From: Wolinella succinogenes DSM 1740 | GTDB lineage: Bacteria; Campylobacterota; Campylobacteria; Campylobacterales; Helicobacteraceae | DNA length: 64,000 bases | NCBI RefSeq assembly: GCF_000196135.1 | Contig: NC_005090.1 | Location: forward strand, 1,994,001 to 2,058,000 | Direction: 5' to 3' | In this document: piece by piece, positions 36,521-45,088 of the stretch | Numbering within the stretch: the first letter of the stretch is position 1 | Layout of the letters: each line of letters starts with the position of its first letter | The notes under the pieces: generated by a model | The model's input: the letters and a program-made list of their open reading frames with translations, nothing else | Told to the model about the DNA's origin: nothing | Database searches by the model: none | Program-made: the position numbers and the translations under genes

Positions 36521-37309
36521 ATGTGGGTGACACGACAAGATAGTGTGAATTTCCAGCAAGAGTATCTCATCGAAAACAAGATTTTGGATGCCCGAAGCGA
36601 AAAGAATACGCTAGAGATATTCAAAAGCCCTGCCTTTGAAGAGATCGCGCTCCTCAATCAAAAACAGCTTCTTCTTAAAACCCTGCTCTCCCAAGAGAGC
36701 GAGCTTTTAGCGCATGTTCCGCTTTGCGTTCACCCCACTCCAAAGAGGGTGCTTATCGCGGGAAGTTTCAATCTGGAGGTCGCCTTTGAAGCATTGCGCC
36801 ACGAAGAGACCCAAGTGGATTTTCTCCAAAAAGATGAGAAGATTCTTCACTCTCTAATCAGCTTTTTTCCTCACTTTCAGGAGACCCTTCATCATCCGCG
36901 ATTTCGCGTGATTGAAGAGATCGATTCTTTGAAAAGCTATGAAGTGATCATCCATACTTCACTCCTCTCTCTGGAGGAGATTGCTCCGCTTTTTGCCTCC
37001 CTCTCTTTGGATGGAATCTTTATCACTCGCCTTGAAAACCTCCTCCTCCACACCGAATCAATGCGTCGCTATCTCCTAGGAATCGCTCACCACTTTAGCA
37101 TTGCGATGCCTTTTGTCTCTCCTTTTTCGCTCAATGCTGATAGCCATTTCCTCTTCGCCTCACGCCGCTTCCACCCCCAAGCCGACCTCCTGCTTCAGAG
37201 GGCTGATATGCTAGAGGGTCTGCACTGTTACCATGCAGAGCTTCATGAGAGCGCGTTTGTGCTTCCTAAGTTTTTAGCCGATTCCCTCCAAGGTTCGATC
37301 AAAAACTGA
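36521..37309 (+). CDS. speE: Spermidine synthase-like protein
   Basis: Aminopropyltransferase-like protein of 262 residues, the same length as H. pylori SpeE. The start MWVTRQD, the segment [22 protein letters not shown] and [17 protein letters not shown] are shared with it. The usual GGGDGG nucleotide loop of spermidine synthases is replaced by AGSFNLE, a known trait of this divergent branch, so substrate range may differ. AAGGAA precedes ATG at 36521. It is followed after one base by coaE, the order seen in H. pylori. Confidence 0.86.
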
Positions 37310-37310
37310 C

Positions 37311-37916
37311 ATGGAATCTTTACACTACGCCATCGCCCTAAGTGGAGGAATCGGGACAGGGAAGAGCACCGTGGCTTCATTGCTTCGACTCTATGGGTTT
37401 GAGGTGATTGATGCCGATTCCATCGCCCACCGACTCCTCAAAGAGAAGCAAAAAGAGGTCGTGGATCTCTTTGGAGAGGGGATCTTAAAAGAGGGCGAAA
37501 TCGATCGCAAAAGCCTAGGAGCAAGGGTTTTTGGGGATCCCAAAGAGAGGGCTAGACTCGAAGCACTCCTTCACCCCCCTATCCGCCAAGAGATTCTCCA
37601 AAAAGCCCAAAAGCTTGAAGCCAAGGCGTTTCCCTACTTCATTGATATTCCTCTCTTCTTTGAAAAAAGAGACGATTATCCAATGGTTAACCAAACTCTT
37701 TTAATCTACGCTCCAAGAAAGCTTCAAGTGGAGCGAATCAAAAAGCGCGATTCTCTCTCCATGGAGGAGATTGAGGCGCGTCTAGGGGCGCAGATGGACA
37801 TCAAGGAGAAGGTTCCCATGGCTCACTACATCCTCTCCAATGAGGGGAATTTAAACGACCTGACCCAAGAGGTGGAACGCCTCATAGAAACCATCAAGAA
37901 GGATTTTCATGTATAG
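37311..37916 (+). CDS. coaE: Dephospho-CoA kinase
   Basis: Last step of coenzyme A synthesis. The 201 residues contain the P-loop GGIGTGKST, the IDADSIAHRLL motif, and a LLHPPIRQEI segment. It starts one base after speE and overlaps dapF by eight bases, so speE-coaE-dapF form one transcript. Confidence 0.95.
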   Translation: MESLHYAIALSGGIGTGKSTVASLLRLYGFEVIDADSIAHRLLKEKQKEVVDLFGEGILKEGEIDRKSLGARVFGDPKERARLEALLHPPIRQEILQKAQKLEAKAFPYFIDIPLFFEKRDDYPMVNQTLLIYAPRKLQVERIKKRDSLSMEEIEARLGAQMDIKEKVPMAHYILSNEGNLNDLTQEVERLIETIKKDFHV

Positions 37917-38676
37917 CGCCAAATATTGCGCCAGCGGGAATGACTTTATCCTCTTTCATGCCCTAAAAAAGAGTGACAGGAGCGCACTAGCTCAAATCCT
38001 CTGTGATCGTCACCGAGGAATCGGAGCCGATGGACTCATTGTCCTTTTGCCTCACTCTCTCTTTCATTTTGAATGGGAGTTCTACAACAGCGATGGAAGT
38101 GGCGCCGATATGTGCGGCAATGGTGCCAGAGCTGCGGCGCTTTATGCCTATCATCAGGGACTCGCCCCCAAAGAGCAACGCTTCCTCACAGGAGCGGGTC
38201 CCATTAGCGCCACCGTGGAAGACAAAGAGGTGGAGATTGAGCTCACCGAGGCCTCCATCCTCCAAAAAGAGATAGAGCGAGCTGGGCACACTTGGTGGCT
38301 CATCGACACAGGCGTTCCCCATCTTGTTAGCTTTGCTGCTCAAGGAATCGATCTTGATTCGGCAGAACTCTCTAAGCTTCGGTGGGAGTTTAACGCCAAT
38401 GTCAATCTCGCCAAACTCACTCCCGATGGAATCGCTCTACGCACCTTTGAGAGGGGTGTAGAGGCAGAGACGCTTGCTTGCGGAACAGGCATGGCAGCCA
38501 CTTTTTGGCGTGCCAAAGAGGAGGGGTGGGTCAAGGAGAGTGCCACCTTGATTCCAGCCAGTCAGGAACGGCTTTCCTTAAGGATTGATAAATCTAAAAT
38601 CTTTTTCAAAGGAAAAGTCAACAAAGTTTGCGATACCATTACGTCTTTAGAAAGTCTTAATTTCAGCACAAACTAA
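37909..38676 (+). CDS. dapF: Diaminopimelate epimerase
   Basis: Converts LL- to meso-diaminopimelate for peptidoglycan and lysine. The 255 residues carry both catalytic cysteines: MCGNGARA and ETLACGTGMAA. ASGNDFILF and FYNSDGSGADM are substrate-binding motifs. The ATG at 37909 lies inside the end of coaE. Confidence 0.96.
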   Translation: MYSAKYCASGNDFILFHALKKSDRSALAQILCDRHRGIGADGLIVLLPHSLFHFEWEFYNSDGSGADMCGNGARAAALYAYHQGLAPKEQRFLTGAGPISATVEDKEVEIELTEASILQKEIERAGHTWWLIDTGVPHLVSFAAQGIDLDSAELSKLRWEFNANVNLAKLTPDGIALRTFERGVEAETLACGTGMAATFWRAKEEGWVKESATLIPASQERLSLRIDKSKIFFKGKVNKVCDTITSLESLNFSTN

Positions 38677-38685
38677 GGAGTATAT

Positions 38686-39474
38686 TTGAGAAAAAGCCTT
38701 ACCCAAATCCTTCTCTTCCTCTCTTTGGCGTTCTCTAGCGTCTATGCCTATGAGTTCCCTGAAAATTTCCATCAAATTGAAGAGCCTGAACAGAAAAAAG
38801 AGGAGTTCTTAAAAACTCTCCTTCCCGTTGTTATCGCCGAAAATCAAACCCTTATCGAAGAGCGAAAATTTGTTGAAGAGTACTTTTCCCGTGATTTTCT
38901 CCTCACCTACAACCAGCGAATCGGAAGCAAAAACCACCAAAAACTTGCTAAACTTGCCAAGAAATATCAAATTTCTAATCTCTATGACAAAGAATCCTAC
39001 CTCAAAAAAATTGACGTGATACCTATCTCTTTAGCTCTATCTCAGGCTGCTTTAGAGAGCGGATGGGGAAGCAGCTACTATACAAAAAAATATAATAATC
39101 TTTTTGGTCATTATACTTTCTATAGTGGAGTTCCCAGCCGAGCAGTCACGGGGAAAAGGGAGCGCATTCGCGTCTTTGATTCCCTCCAAGAATCGGTTCA
39201 CAGCTATATGCACAATCTCAACACCCATTGGGCCTATCGCGAATTTCGAGAGGCAAGGCAGAAGGCTAGGAAACAAAACGGCATCCTAAGCGGTAGCGAG
39301 GCGGTTGCCTACCTTAAAAATTACTCAGAAATTGGCGATCGATACGGTAAATTACTGCGCCATCTCATCAGCGCCAACAATCTTGATTACTATGACTACG
39401 CTCTTCTTGGGACGGGCAGAGTCGCTTCTGTTGCCCAAAATTATCCTCTCTCTTCATCCTTTCTTGGACGCTAG
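38686..39474 (+). CDS. Secreted Bax-like glucosaminidase
   Basis: A 262-residue peptidoglycan hydrolase with an N-terminal signal peptide (hydrophobic to VYAYEF, about residue 21). The glucosaminidase core is clear: ISLALSQAALESGWG holds the catalytic Glu, followed by YNNLFGHYTF and NLNTHWAYREFR. It is related to E. coli Bax and FlgJ-type domains, and may open the wall for flagella or secretion machinery. Start TTG at 38686 has AAGGAG five bases upstream. It is 9 bases after dapF. Confidence 0.85.
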   Translation: MRKSLTQILLFLSLAFSSVYAYEFPENFHQIEEPEQKKEEFLKTLLPVVIAENQTLIEERKFVEEYFSRDFLLTYNQRIGSKNHQKLAKLAKKYQISNLYDKESYLKKIDVIPISLALSQAALESGWGSSYYTKKYNNLFGHYTFYSGVPSRAVTGKRERIRVFDSLQESVHSYMHNLNTHWAYREFREARQKARKQNGILSGSEAVAYLKNYSEIGDRYGKLLRHLISANNLDYYDYALLGTGRVASVAQNYPLSSSFLGR

Positions 39475-39581
39475 TCCAAGGAGCTGGCTTGAGTTAATAT
39501 ATAACTTTTTCTTATTTCAACTCTAAAGTTAAAACTTCCTTTACTGCTATAAACTACAATTATATTTAAGCCGAGTTTGAA

Positions 39582-39587
39582 TAAAAT
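39582..39587 (+). promoter_or_regulatory. Candidate -10 box for petABC
   Basis: TAAAAT 45 bases before petA, in a 157-base gap that also holds TATAAA and TACAAT at 39548-39560, so the exact promoter is uncertain. Confidence 0.4.
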
Positions 39588-39631
39588 GCCCCCGACTTTG
39601 AACAACAACACTGAATTGAAGGGGAAGATGA

Positions 39632-40135
39632 ATGTCAGAGAACATGAACCGACGTGATTTTCTGGGAATGGCCCTTGGCGGTGTGGCGGCTGTAGGTGCG
39701 GGCGCTACACTCGTCGCTATGAAGGGTGCCTGGGATCCACTGCCTAGCGTCATCTCTGCGGGCTTCACCACGGTCGATTTGAGCGGAATGGCCGAGGGAG
39801 AGTTTAAAACCGTAGAGTGGAGAGGAAAGCCTGTCTATGTCTTAAAAAAGACGGCGGCTATGAAAAAGTGTGAAGATCGAGATGTGGTGGTGGGCAATGC
39901 CGACTACTCTTTGGGAATCCAAATCTGCACCCACTTAGGATGCATTCCCTCTTATGACAAGGGAGAGATGAAATTCAAGTGCGCTTGCCATGGTGGAGAG
40001 TTTGATGCCTGTGGCAAAAATACCTTTGGACCGCCCCCTACTCCTATGGAGATTCCTCCTTTTAGAATCGATGGCGAAAAGCTGGTTCTAGGCGAAGAAG
40101 GCCCCGAGTACAAAAAACTCTCGGGCAAAGCATAA
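39632..40135 (+). CDS. petA: Ubiquinol/menaquinol-cytochrome c reductase, Rieske Fe-S subunit
   Basis: 167 residues. A twin-arginine signal (NRRDFLG) leads into a membrane anchor, fitting Tat-dependent insertion. The [2Fe-2S] ligands are in CTHLGCIP and CACHGGEFD. First gene of the cytochrome bc1 operon petABC that passes electrons from menaquinol to cytochrome c and on to cbb3 oxidase. GAAGGGGAAG precedes the ATG. Confidence 0.97.
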   Translation: MSENMNRRDFLGMALGGVAAVGAGATLVAMKGAWDPLPSVISAGFTTVDLSGMAEGEFKTVEWRGKPVYVLKKTAAMKKCEDRDVVVGNADYSLGIQICTHLGCIPSYDKGEMKFKCACHGGEFDACGKNTFGPPPTPMEIPPFRIDGEKLVLGEEGPEYKKLSGKA

Positions 40136-40150
40136 GAAGGAGGAGGGAAA

Positions 40151-41386
40151 ATGGCACAAATTAAAAAAGCTGAGGGCTTCATCGACTGGCTAGACCAGCG
40201 CCTCGCGGTCAAAAAATTCATGCAAGTCATGATGACGGAGTATTGGATTCCCAAAAATATCAACTTCCTTTGGGCGATGGGTGTCGTACTCATCGTTCTC
40301 TTTGCGATTCTCTTTGTCTCGGGAATCTTCTTGCTCATGTACTACAAACCCGATGTGAAACTCGCCTTTGATAGCGTCAACTACACCATCATGCAAGAGG
40401 TGAAGTATGGCTGGCTCTGGAGACACCTGCACGCCGTAGCGGCTTCAGCCATCTTTCTTGTCATCTACATCCATATGTTTGTCGCCATCTATTATGGTTC
40501 CTATAAACAAGGAAGAGAGGTGATCTGGATTGGCGGTATGCTTCTATTTATGACCTTCTCAGCCGAAGCTTTCAGCGGATATATGCTTCCTTGGGGTCAA
40601 ATGAGCTATTGGGCGGCGGCCGTTATCACCAACCTCTTTGGAGGGATTCCAGTGATTGGACCTGAGCTTGTCGTTTGGATTCGGGGTAACTTTGTGGTTT
40701 CTGATGCAACCTTAACTCGATTCTTTATGCTTCACGTGGTTCTTCTTCCTGTAGTGATCATGGCGCTCATCGCTTTCCACTTCTATACACTTCGTTTCCC
40801 TCACGTGGGCAACGAACTTGGAGAAGAGATCGACTTTGACAAAGAGGCAGAAAAATACAAAGCGGGCAACAAAAAAGAGGCGAAAGTGATTCCTTTTTGG
40901 CCTATGTTCCTCTCTAAAGATATCTTTGTTGTCTGCGTCTTCATGGTTGGATTCTTCTATCTCACCTTCTTCCATTTCAACTTTGCAATGGATCCCATCA
41001 ACTTTGAGCCTGCCGATTCGATGAAAACGCCCCTCCACATCTATCCTGAGTGGTACTTCTTGTGGAGTTATGAGGTGCTTCGAGGATTCTTCTTTAGCTC
41101 TGATTTGGGTCTCATCGCCTTTGGTATTGCCAATGGTATCTTCCTCTTTATGCCCTGGCTAGATCGAAGTCCTGTGGTAGCCCCTGCGCACAAGCGACCC
41201 ATGTTCATGATTTGGTTCTGGGCACTGATCGCCGACTTGATCGTGCTCACCGTCTATGGCAAACTTCCTCCCACAGGTGTCAATGCCTATATCGGCTTTG
41301 TCGCTTCCATCGCATTCCTTGGGCTTTTTGCGGCACTGCCTTTCATCACATCCATTGAAGCCAAAAAAGCAGGGAGAGCATCATGA
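40151..41386 (+). CDS. petB: Cytochrome b subunit of the bc1 complex
   Basis: 411 residues, about eight membrane helices. Haem-ligand histidines are in LWRHLHAVAASAIF and the FMLHVVLLPVVI / IALIAFHFYTLRF helices. The quinol-site motif is PEWYFLWSYE. It lies 15 bases after petA and overlaps petC by four (ATGA). Confidence 0.97.
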   Translation: MAQIKKAEGFIDWLDQRLAVKKFMQVMMTEYWIPKNINFLWAMGVVLIVLFAILFVSGIFLLMYYKPDVKLAFDSVNYTIMQEVKYGWLWRHLHAVAASAIFLVIYIHMFVAIYYGSYKQGREVIWIGGMLLFMTFSAEAFSGYMLPWGQMSYWAAAVITNLFGGIPVIGPELVVWIRGNFVVSDATLTRFFMLHVVLLPVVIMALIAFHFYTLRFPHVGNELGEEIDFDKEAEKYKAGNKKEAKVIPFWPMFLSKDIFVVCVFMVGFFYLTFFHFNFAMDPINFEPADSMKTPLHIYPEWYFLWSYEVLRGFFFSSDLGLIAFGIANGIFLFMPWLDRSPVVAPAHKRPMFMIWFWALIADLIVLTVYGKLPPTGVNAYIGFVASIAFLGLFAALPFITSIEAKKAGRAS

Positions 41387-42240
41387 AAGATTTCAAACTA
41401 CTATTGATCGTCGCTGCCATCACGGGCATCCTTTATTGGGGTGTGGAGCCCCTCGCCCACAGCGTGATGCACCCCGCTGTGGCTCCCGCAGACTATGGCT
41501 TTAGCGACCTAGAGAAAATAGATAGCTCCAAGGGCAATGCCGCCAAAGGAGCGGAGCTGGTGATGGCTAACTGCGTCGCCTGCCATGGCATTAAATCTCA
41601 GGGCTTTGATGCGCCCATGGATCACGAGAGCGCTAGCGCCTCTTATGGAGTGGTTCCCCCTGATCTTTCAAGTGCAGGGCGAATTTATGAGAGCAACTAT
41701 TTGGCCAACTTCATTAAGAATCCAACCAAAGCGGCTCATCTCACTCATAAATTCAATGAGAGCAAGCCCTATCCTATGCCCGCCTATGATTGGATGAGCA
41801 ACGAAGAGATTGCTGATATCGTGGCTTACTTCGCTAGTATCGCGCCAGAAAAAGTGAGCAATCAAGAGGTCTTTGTAGACGCTTGTCAGCGATGCCACAG
41901 TATGAAGTATGACAAGCTTTTGGCCGAGACTCCCGAAGAGACCCTCAAAGACTACATGGGCTCCAAAGCTCCCGACCTCTCCATGATGATTCGAAGCAAA
42001 GGAGAGCACTATCTTCACACCTTCATCAATGAGCCTCAAAAACTTCTTCATGGCACCGCTATGCCTAGAGTGGGCTTGAACGAAGAGGCGGAAAAGCAGG
42101 TGGTGAGTTATATTGAGAGTATCGGAGATAGCAAGAAAGACGAGAGAGAGAGCCTTGGAATCAAAGCGATTCTCTTCATGATGGTCCTCTCTGTACTCGC
42201 CTATCTATGGAAGCATAAAATCTGGAAAGAGGTGGAGTAA
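41383..42240 (+). CDS. petC: Di-haem cytochrome c subunit of the bc1 complex
   Basis: 285 residues, with two c-type haem motifs: C64-VA-C67-H68 and C168-QR-C171-H172. Probable axial methionines lie in PMPAYDW and TAMPRVG. An N-terminal anchor (5-20) and a C-terminal helix (ILFMMVLSVLAYL) hold it to the membrane. Campylobacterota use this di-haem protein instead of mono-haem cytochrome c1. Haem attachment would need the CcsBA protein encoded at 45-48 kb. Confidence 0.96.
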   Translation: MKDFKLLLIVAAITGILYWGVEPLAHSVMHPAVAPADYGFSDLEKIDSSKGNAAKGAELVMANCVACHGIKSQGFDAPMDHESASASYGVVPPDLSSAGRIYESNYLANFIKNPTKAAHLTHKFNESKPYPMPAYDWMSNEEIADIVAYFASIAPEKVSNQEVFVDACQRCHSMKYDKLLAETPEETLKDYMGSKAPDLSMMIRSKGEHYLHTFINEPQKLLHGTAMPRVGLNEEAEKQVVSYIESIGDSKKDERESLGIKAILFMMVLSVLAYLWKHKIWKEVE

Positions 42241-42251
42241 TCCCCTCTCTC

Positions 42252-42914
42252 TTAAATAGAGCGAGCGAGCGCAAAAAGCGCCGCCGTTTCGCTCTTTAGT
42301 ATTAAATTCTCTCCGCTAGAGTAGCGCTTTTGTCCCACTAGCTTCTCTCTCTCTTCTTGGCTAAATCCTCCCTCAGGCCCCACCATAATGGCTTGGCAAA
42401 CTTTAGGCTGGAGAATCTCCCCGCCAAAATCCATCACCCCAAAATCGCTATAACACTCCAAAAGCTCTTCGAGATTCTTGAAGCACTCTATCACGGGCAA
42501 GCGCGTGCGACCCGATTGTTCGCATGAATGGATCAAAATGCGCCCAAGCCGTTCCATATCCAGTCTAATATCCCTCTGGCTATAGCGCGCATAGAAAAAG
42601 CTGATCTTGCCCACGCCTAGCTCATTGAGCATCGGGAGGCTTTTCTCGATCGTCTTTGCATCCACCACCGCCCACAACAAGTGGAAGAAGGCACAAGGAA
42701 TCTTCTCCTCCTCTTTGGCCTCTAAAAGCTCAAGATCCGCATGGCGCTTGGCGATCTCCGCTGCCTTGTAACGGTAGAGTTTGCCATCCTCAAGATTGCG
42801 AAAGAGGGGAAGCTCCTCGGATTTGGTTCGTCGAACCTTAAAGAGGTAGTGAAACTCCTCCCCCTCGATTCTGAGGCGAGGAGCGCCCGATTCTTTGAGA
42901 TAGAGAAACTGCAT
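42252..42914 (-). CDS. rsmE: 16S rRNA m3U1498 methyltransferase
   Basis: 220-residue SPOUT methyltransferase that methylates U1498 of 16S rRNA. The SAM-binding trefoil knot has MVGPEGGFSQEER and LKSETAALFAL. An N-terminal PUA-like domain covers about 1-70. It converges on petC with an 11-base gap. Confidence 0.93.
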   Translation of the reverse strand: MQFLYLKESGAPRLRIEGEEFHYLFKVRRTKSEELPLFRNLEDGKLYRYKAAEIAKRHADLELLEAKEEEKIPCAFFHLLWAVVDAKTIEKSLPMLNELGVGKISFFYARYSQRDIRLDMERLGRILIHSCEQSGRTRLPVIECFKNLEELLECYSDFGVMDFGGEILQPKVCQAIMVGPEGGFSQEEREKLVGQKRYSSGENLILKSETAALFALARSI

Positions 42915-42929
42915 GGAGATTCCTTAGTT

Positions 42930-43343
42930 TTAGAAAAATTTCAATCCCAGCCCTAATGCCAAAAGAAAAAGAAGAAGGTCAAGGAGGTATTTGCGCTTCG
43001 CCCAAATCACAAAGTGAGCCTGCATCTCCTCTTCATGGCTAGAGATGGGCTTTTGAAGCTTATGGCGCTTGATCTCGCCTATAAAGATTCCAAGCCACGC
43101 CACGACCATCATCCCAAGCCCTAAGCTCAACTCCCCTAACATGGTCAAAAGAATGATTCCACTAAAAAGGGTGACCGCCATTAAAAAATAGTAGGCGGGT
43201 GCTATGAGTTTGATCTTTTTAGCCAATCTCACAAAGCGGCGCTCCGTGAAAAGAAAATAGAGATTAAGAAGGGGCGGCAACGCCAAAAAAGAGGCGAAAA
43301 AAAGATGAACCGCTAAAGAATCAGAAATCACGCTTGGAGGCAT
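42930..43343 (-). CDS. Unknown membrane protein with four helices
   Basis: 137 residues with hydrophobic helices at about 10-30, 47-66, 70-90 and 118-136, and a charged loop at 91-112. This is the layout of small CopD- or HemJ-like proteins, but the motifs are not distinct enough for a call. It starts 15 bases upstream of rsmE and is divergent from hemH. Confidence 0.65.
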   Translation of the reverse strand: MPPSVISDSLAVHLFFASFLALPPLLNLYFLFTERRFVRLAKKIKLIAPAYYFLMAVTLFSGIILLTMLGELSLGLGMMVVAWLGIFIGEIKRHKLQKPISSHEEEMQAHFVIWAKRKYLLDLLLFLLALGLGLKFF

Positions 43344-43448
43344 AAGAGAACCCCTCCCTTATAAGGTTTTTGATTTCCTTTATTGTAACATCATTGAGTT
43401 TATGCCATCATAACCGCCCTAGAGCCAAACCTTAAGGAGCTACATTAG

Positions 43449-44399
43449 ATGAAAAAGGCCGTCATTCTTCTCAATATGGGTGGCCCCAGCTCTCTTCTTG
43501 AAGTGGATATGTTCCTCAAAAATATGTTCAACGATCCGAGAATCCTACCCATCAAAAGCCCCTTTTTTCGCTCTTTGGTGGCAAGCTTTATTGCCAATAG
43601 GCGAAGCGAGACCGCCAAAGCCAATTATCGAAAAATCGGAGGGAAATCCCCTCTTATTGGCCATACCTTCAACCTAATCCAAAAACTCCAGTCCCTTGAT
43701 CCCTCGCGATTCTACACTTATGCCATGCGTTACACCCCTCCGATGACCGACATGGCCGTGAGGGAGCTAGCTCAAAAAGAGATTGAGGAGGTGACCCTCT
43801 TTAGCCTCTATCCTCAATACTCGACCACCACCACACTCTCCTCCATCGAGGAGTTTCACAAACAGTGCGCCCTCCTCTCCTACTTCCCCAAAACCAAAGA
43901 GATTGATCGCTACTTCGAGGATTCCAACTACAATGAAGCCATCATCGATCGAATCCTTGAGGCCTTAGGAGGAGATAATCCCGAAGAGTTCACGCTCATC
44001 TTCTCGGCTCATGGGCTCCCTCAAAGCGTGATTGACGCGGGTGACCCCTACGAAAAAGAGGTGCACGCCAACATCCAAGCCCTCACCAAGCTTCTAGAGG
44101 AGCGCGGAATCACCTTCAAAAAGATCACCCACGCCTATCAATCCAAAGTCGGACCGATGAAGTGGCTAGAACCCTCCTTAGATGAGGTGCTCAAGCTCCA
44201 TGCCAAAGAGAAAATTCTTCTCTACCCCATCGCCTTCACGCTGGATAACTCCGAAACCGACTTTGAACTTCGCATTGAGTATCAAGAGAAGGCGACCCAT
44301 CTAGGAATCACCGATTATCGAGTCGCCTCCTGCCTCAATGATTCCACACGTTTTGCACACGCCATTATTAAACTTATCTCCCAAGGAGAAATCTCATGA
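43449..44399 (+). CDS. hemH: Ferrochelatase
   Basis: Inserts iron into protoporphyrin to form haem. The 316 residues include LLNMGGPSS, FMLKNMFNDPRIL-like FLKNMFNDPRI, SLYPQYSTTT, FSAHGLPQS (catalytic His) and the conserved YPIAFTLDNSET, where Glu is also catalytic. AAGGAG lies ahead of ATG 43449. It overlaps the thioredoxin-like gene by four bases, linking haem synthesis with cytochrome c assembly. Confidence 0.95.
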   Translation: MKKAVILLNMGGPSSLLEVDMFLKNMFNDPRILPIKSPFFRSLVASFIANRRSETAKANYRKIGGKSPLIGHTFNLIQKLQSLDPSRFYTYAMRYTPPMTDMAVRELAQKEIEEVTLFSLYPQYSTTTTLSSIEEFHKQCALLSYFPKTKEIDRYFEDSNYNEAIIDRILEALGGDNPEEFTLIFSAHGLPQSVIDAGDPYEKEVHANIQALTKLLEERGITFKKITHAYQSKVGPMKWLEPSLDEVLKLHAKEKILLYPIAFTLDNSETDFELRIEYQEKATHLGITDYRVASCLNDSTRFAHAIIKLISQGEIS

Positions 44400-45007
44400 C
44401 CCTCTCTCGTCTCTCTCTTTTATGCCTTCTTCTACTTGCTGCGCTCTTTGGAGGGTGCGATGATTCCAAGGTTGATGCAAGCGTCATTAGCCAAGGAGCC
44501 AAAATGTCCCCCAAGGAGCTAGAGAAGCTAGACAATCTCGATAAGGCCTCCTACGCTGAGCTGGCTGATCTCTTTTTGGACAACAAAAACATCGATCCCA
44601 AGGGGAAGTATCTCCTCCTTGTCTTTGGTTCCAATGGTTGCATCTATTGCGAAAAACTTAAACAGGAGATCAAAGAGAATCCTGAGATCAAAGCTTTCAT
44701 CCAAGAAAACTTCAGCCCCTACTACATCAACGGAAGCTACAGCAAGCCTCACCAACTCATCACAGCCCAAAAGAGCGTAGAGATGATGACCGAAGAGCTA
44801 GTTCGACTCTATGGAGTTCGACCCACCCCTACCCTCATTTTTGCCACACCCGAGGGGAAAACCATCCTCACCTATCCAGGCTATATGCCCAAAGATCGTC
44901 TCCAAGCGACCCTAGGCTTCATCACCCAAAAGAGCTGGGAAGGGGCAAATGACGAGAAAGAGATTCTCCACCGACTCAACGCTCTTTACAAAGAGAAAAA
45001 TCTCTAA
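44396..45007 (+). CDS. Thioredoxin-fold lipoprotein
   Basis: 203 residues. A lipoprotein signal ends at LFGGC (Cys about residue 21). The thioredoxin fold has a C-IY-C redox pair (NGCIYCEKLK) and a cis-Pro in VRPTPTLIF. It is probably a periplasmic membrane-anchored thiol reductant that keeps the haem-binding cysteines of apocytochromes reduced, as CcsX/ResA do. Support is its position between hemH (overlap four bases) and ccsBA. A SoxW-like role is another option. Confidence 0.83.
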   Translation: MTLSRLSLLCLLLLAALFGGCDDSKVDASVISQGAKMSPKELEKLDNLDKASYAELADLFLDNKNIDPKGKYLLLVFGSNGCIYCEKLKQEIKENPEIKAFIQENFSPYYINGSYSKPHQLITAQKSVEMMTEELVRLYGVRPTPTLIFATPEGKTILTYPGYMPKDRLQATLGFITQKSWEGANDEKEILHRLNALYKEKNL

Positions 45008-45088
45008 AGTGGCGTGGTTTACGAAAGGTTTACTCCTATTTCCTACCATGTCACCATCCAAAAATCCTACCTCAAAAGAGAATCCGTA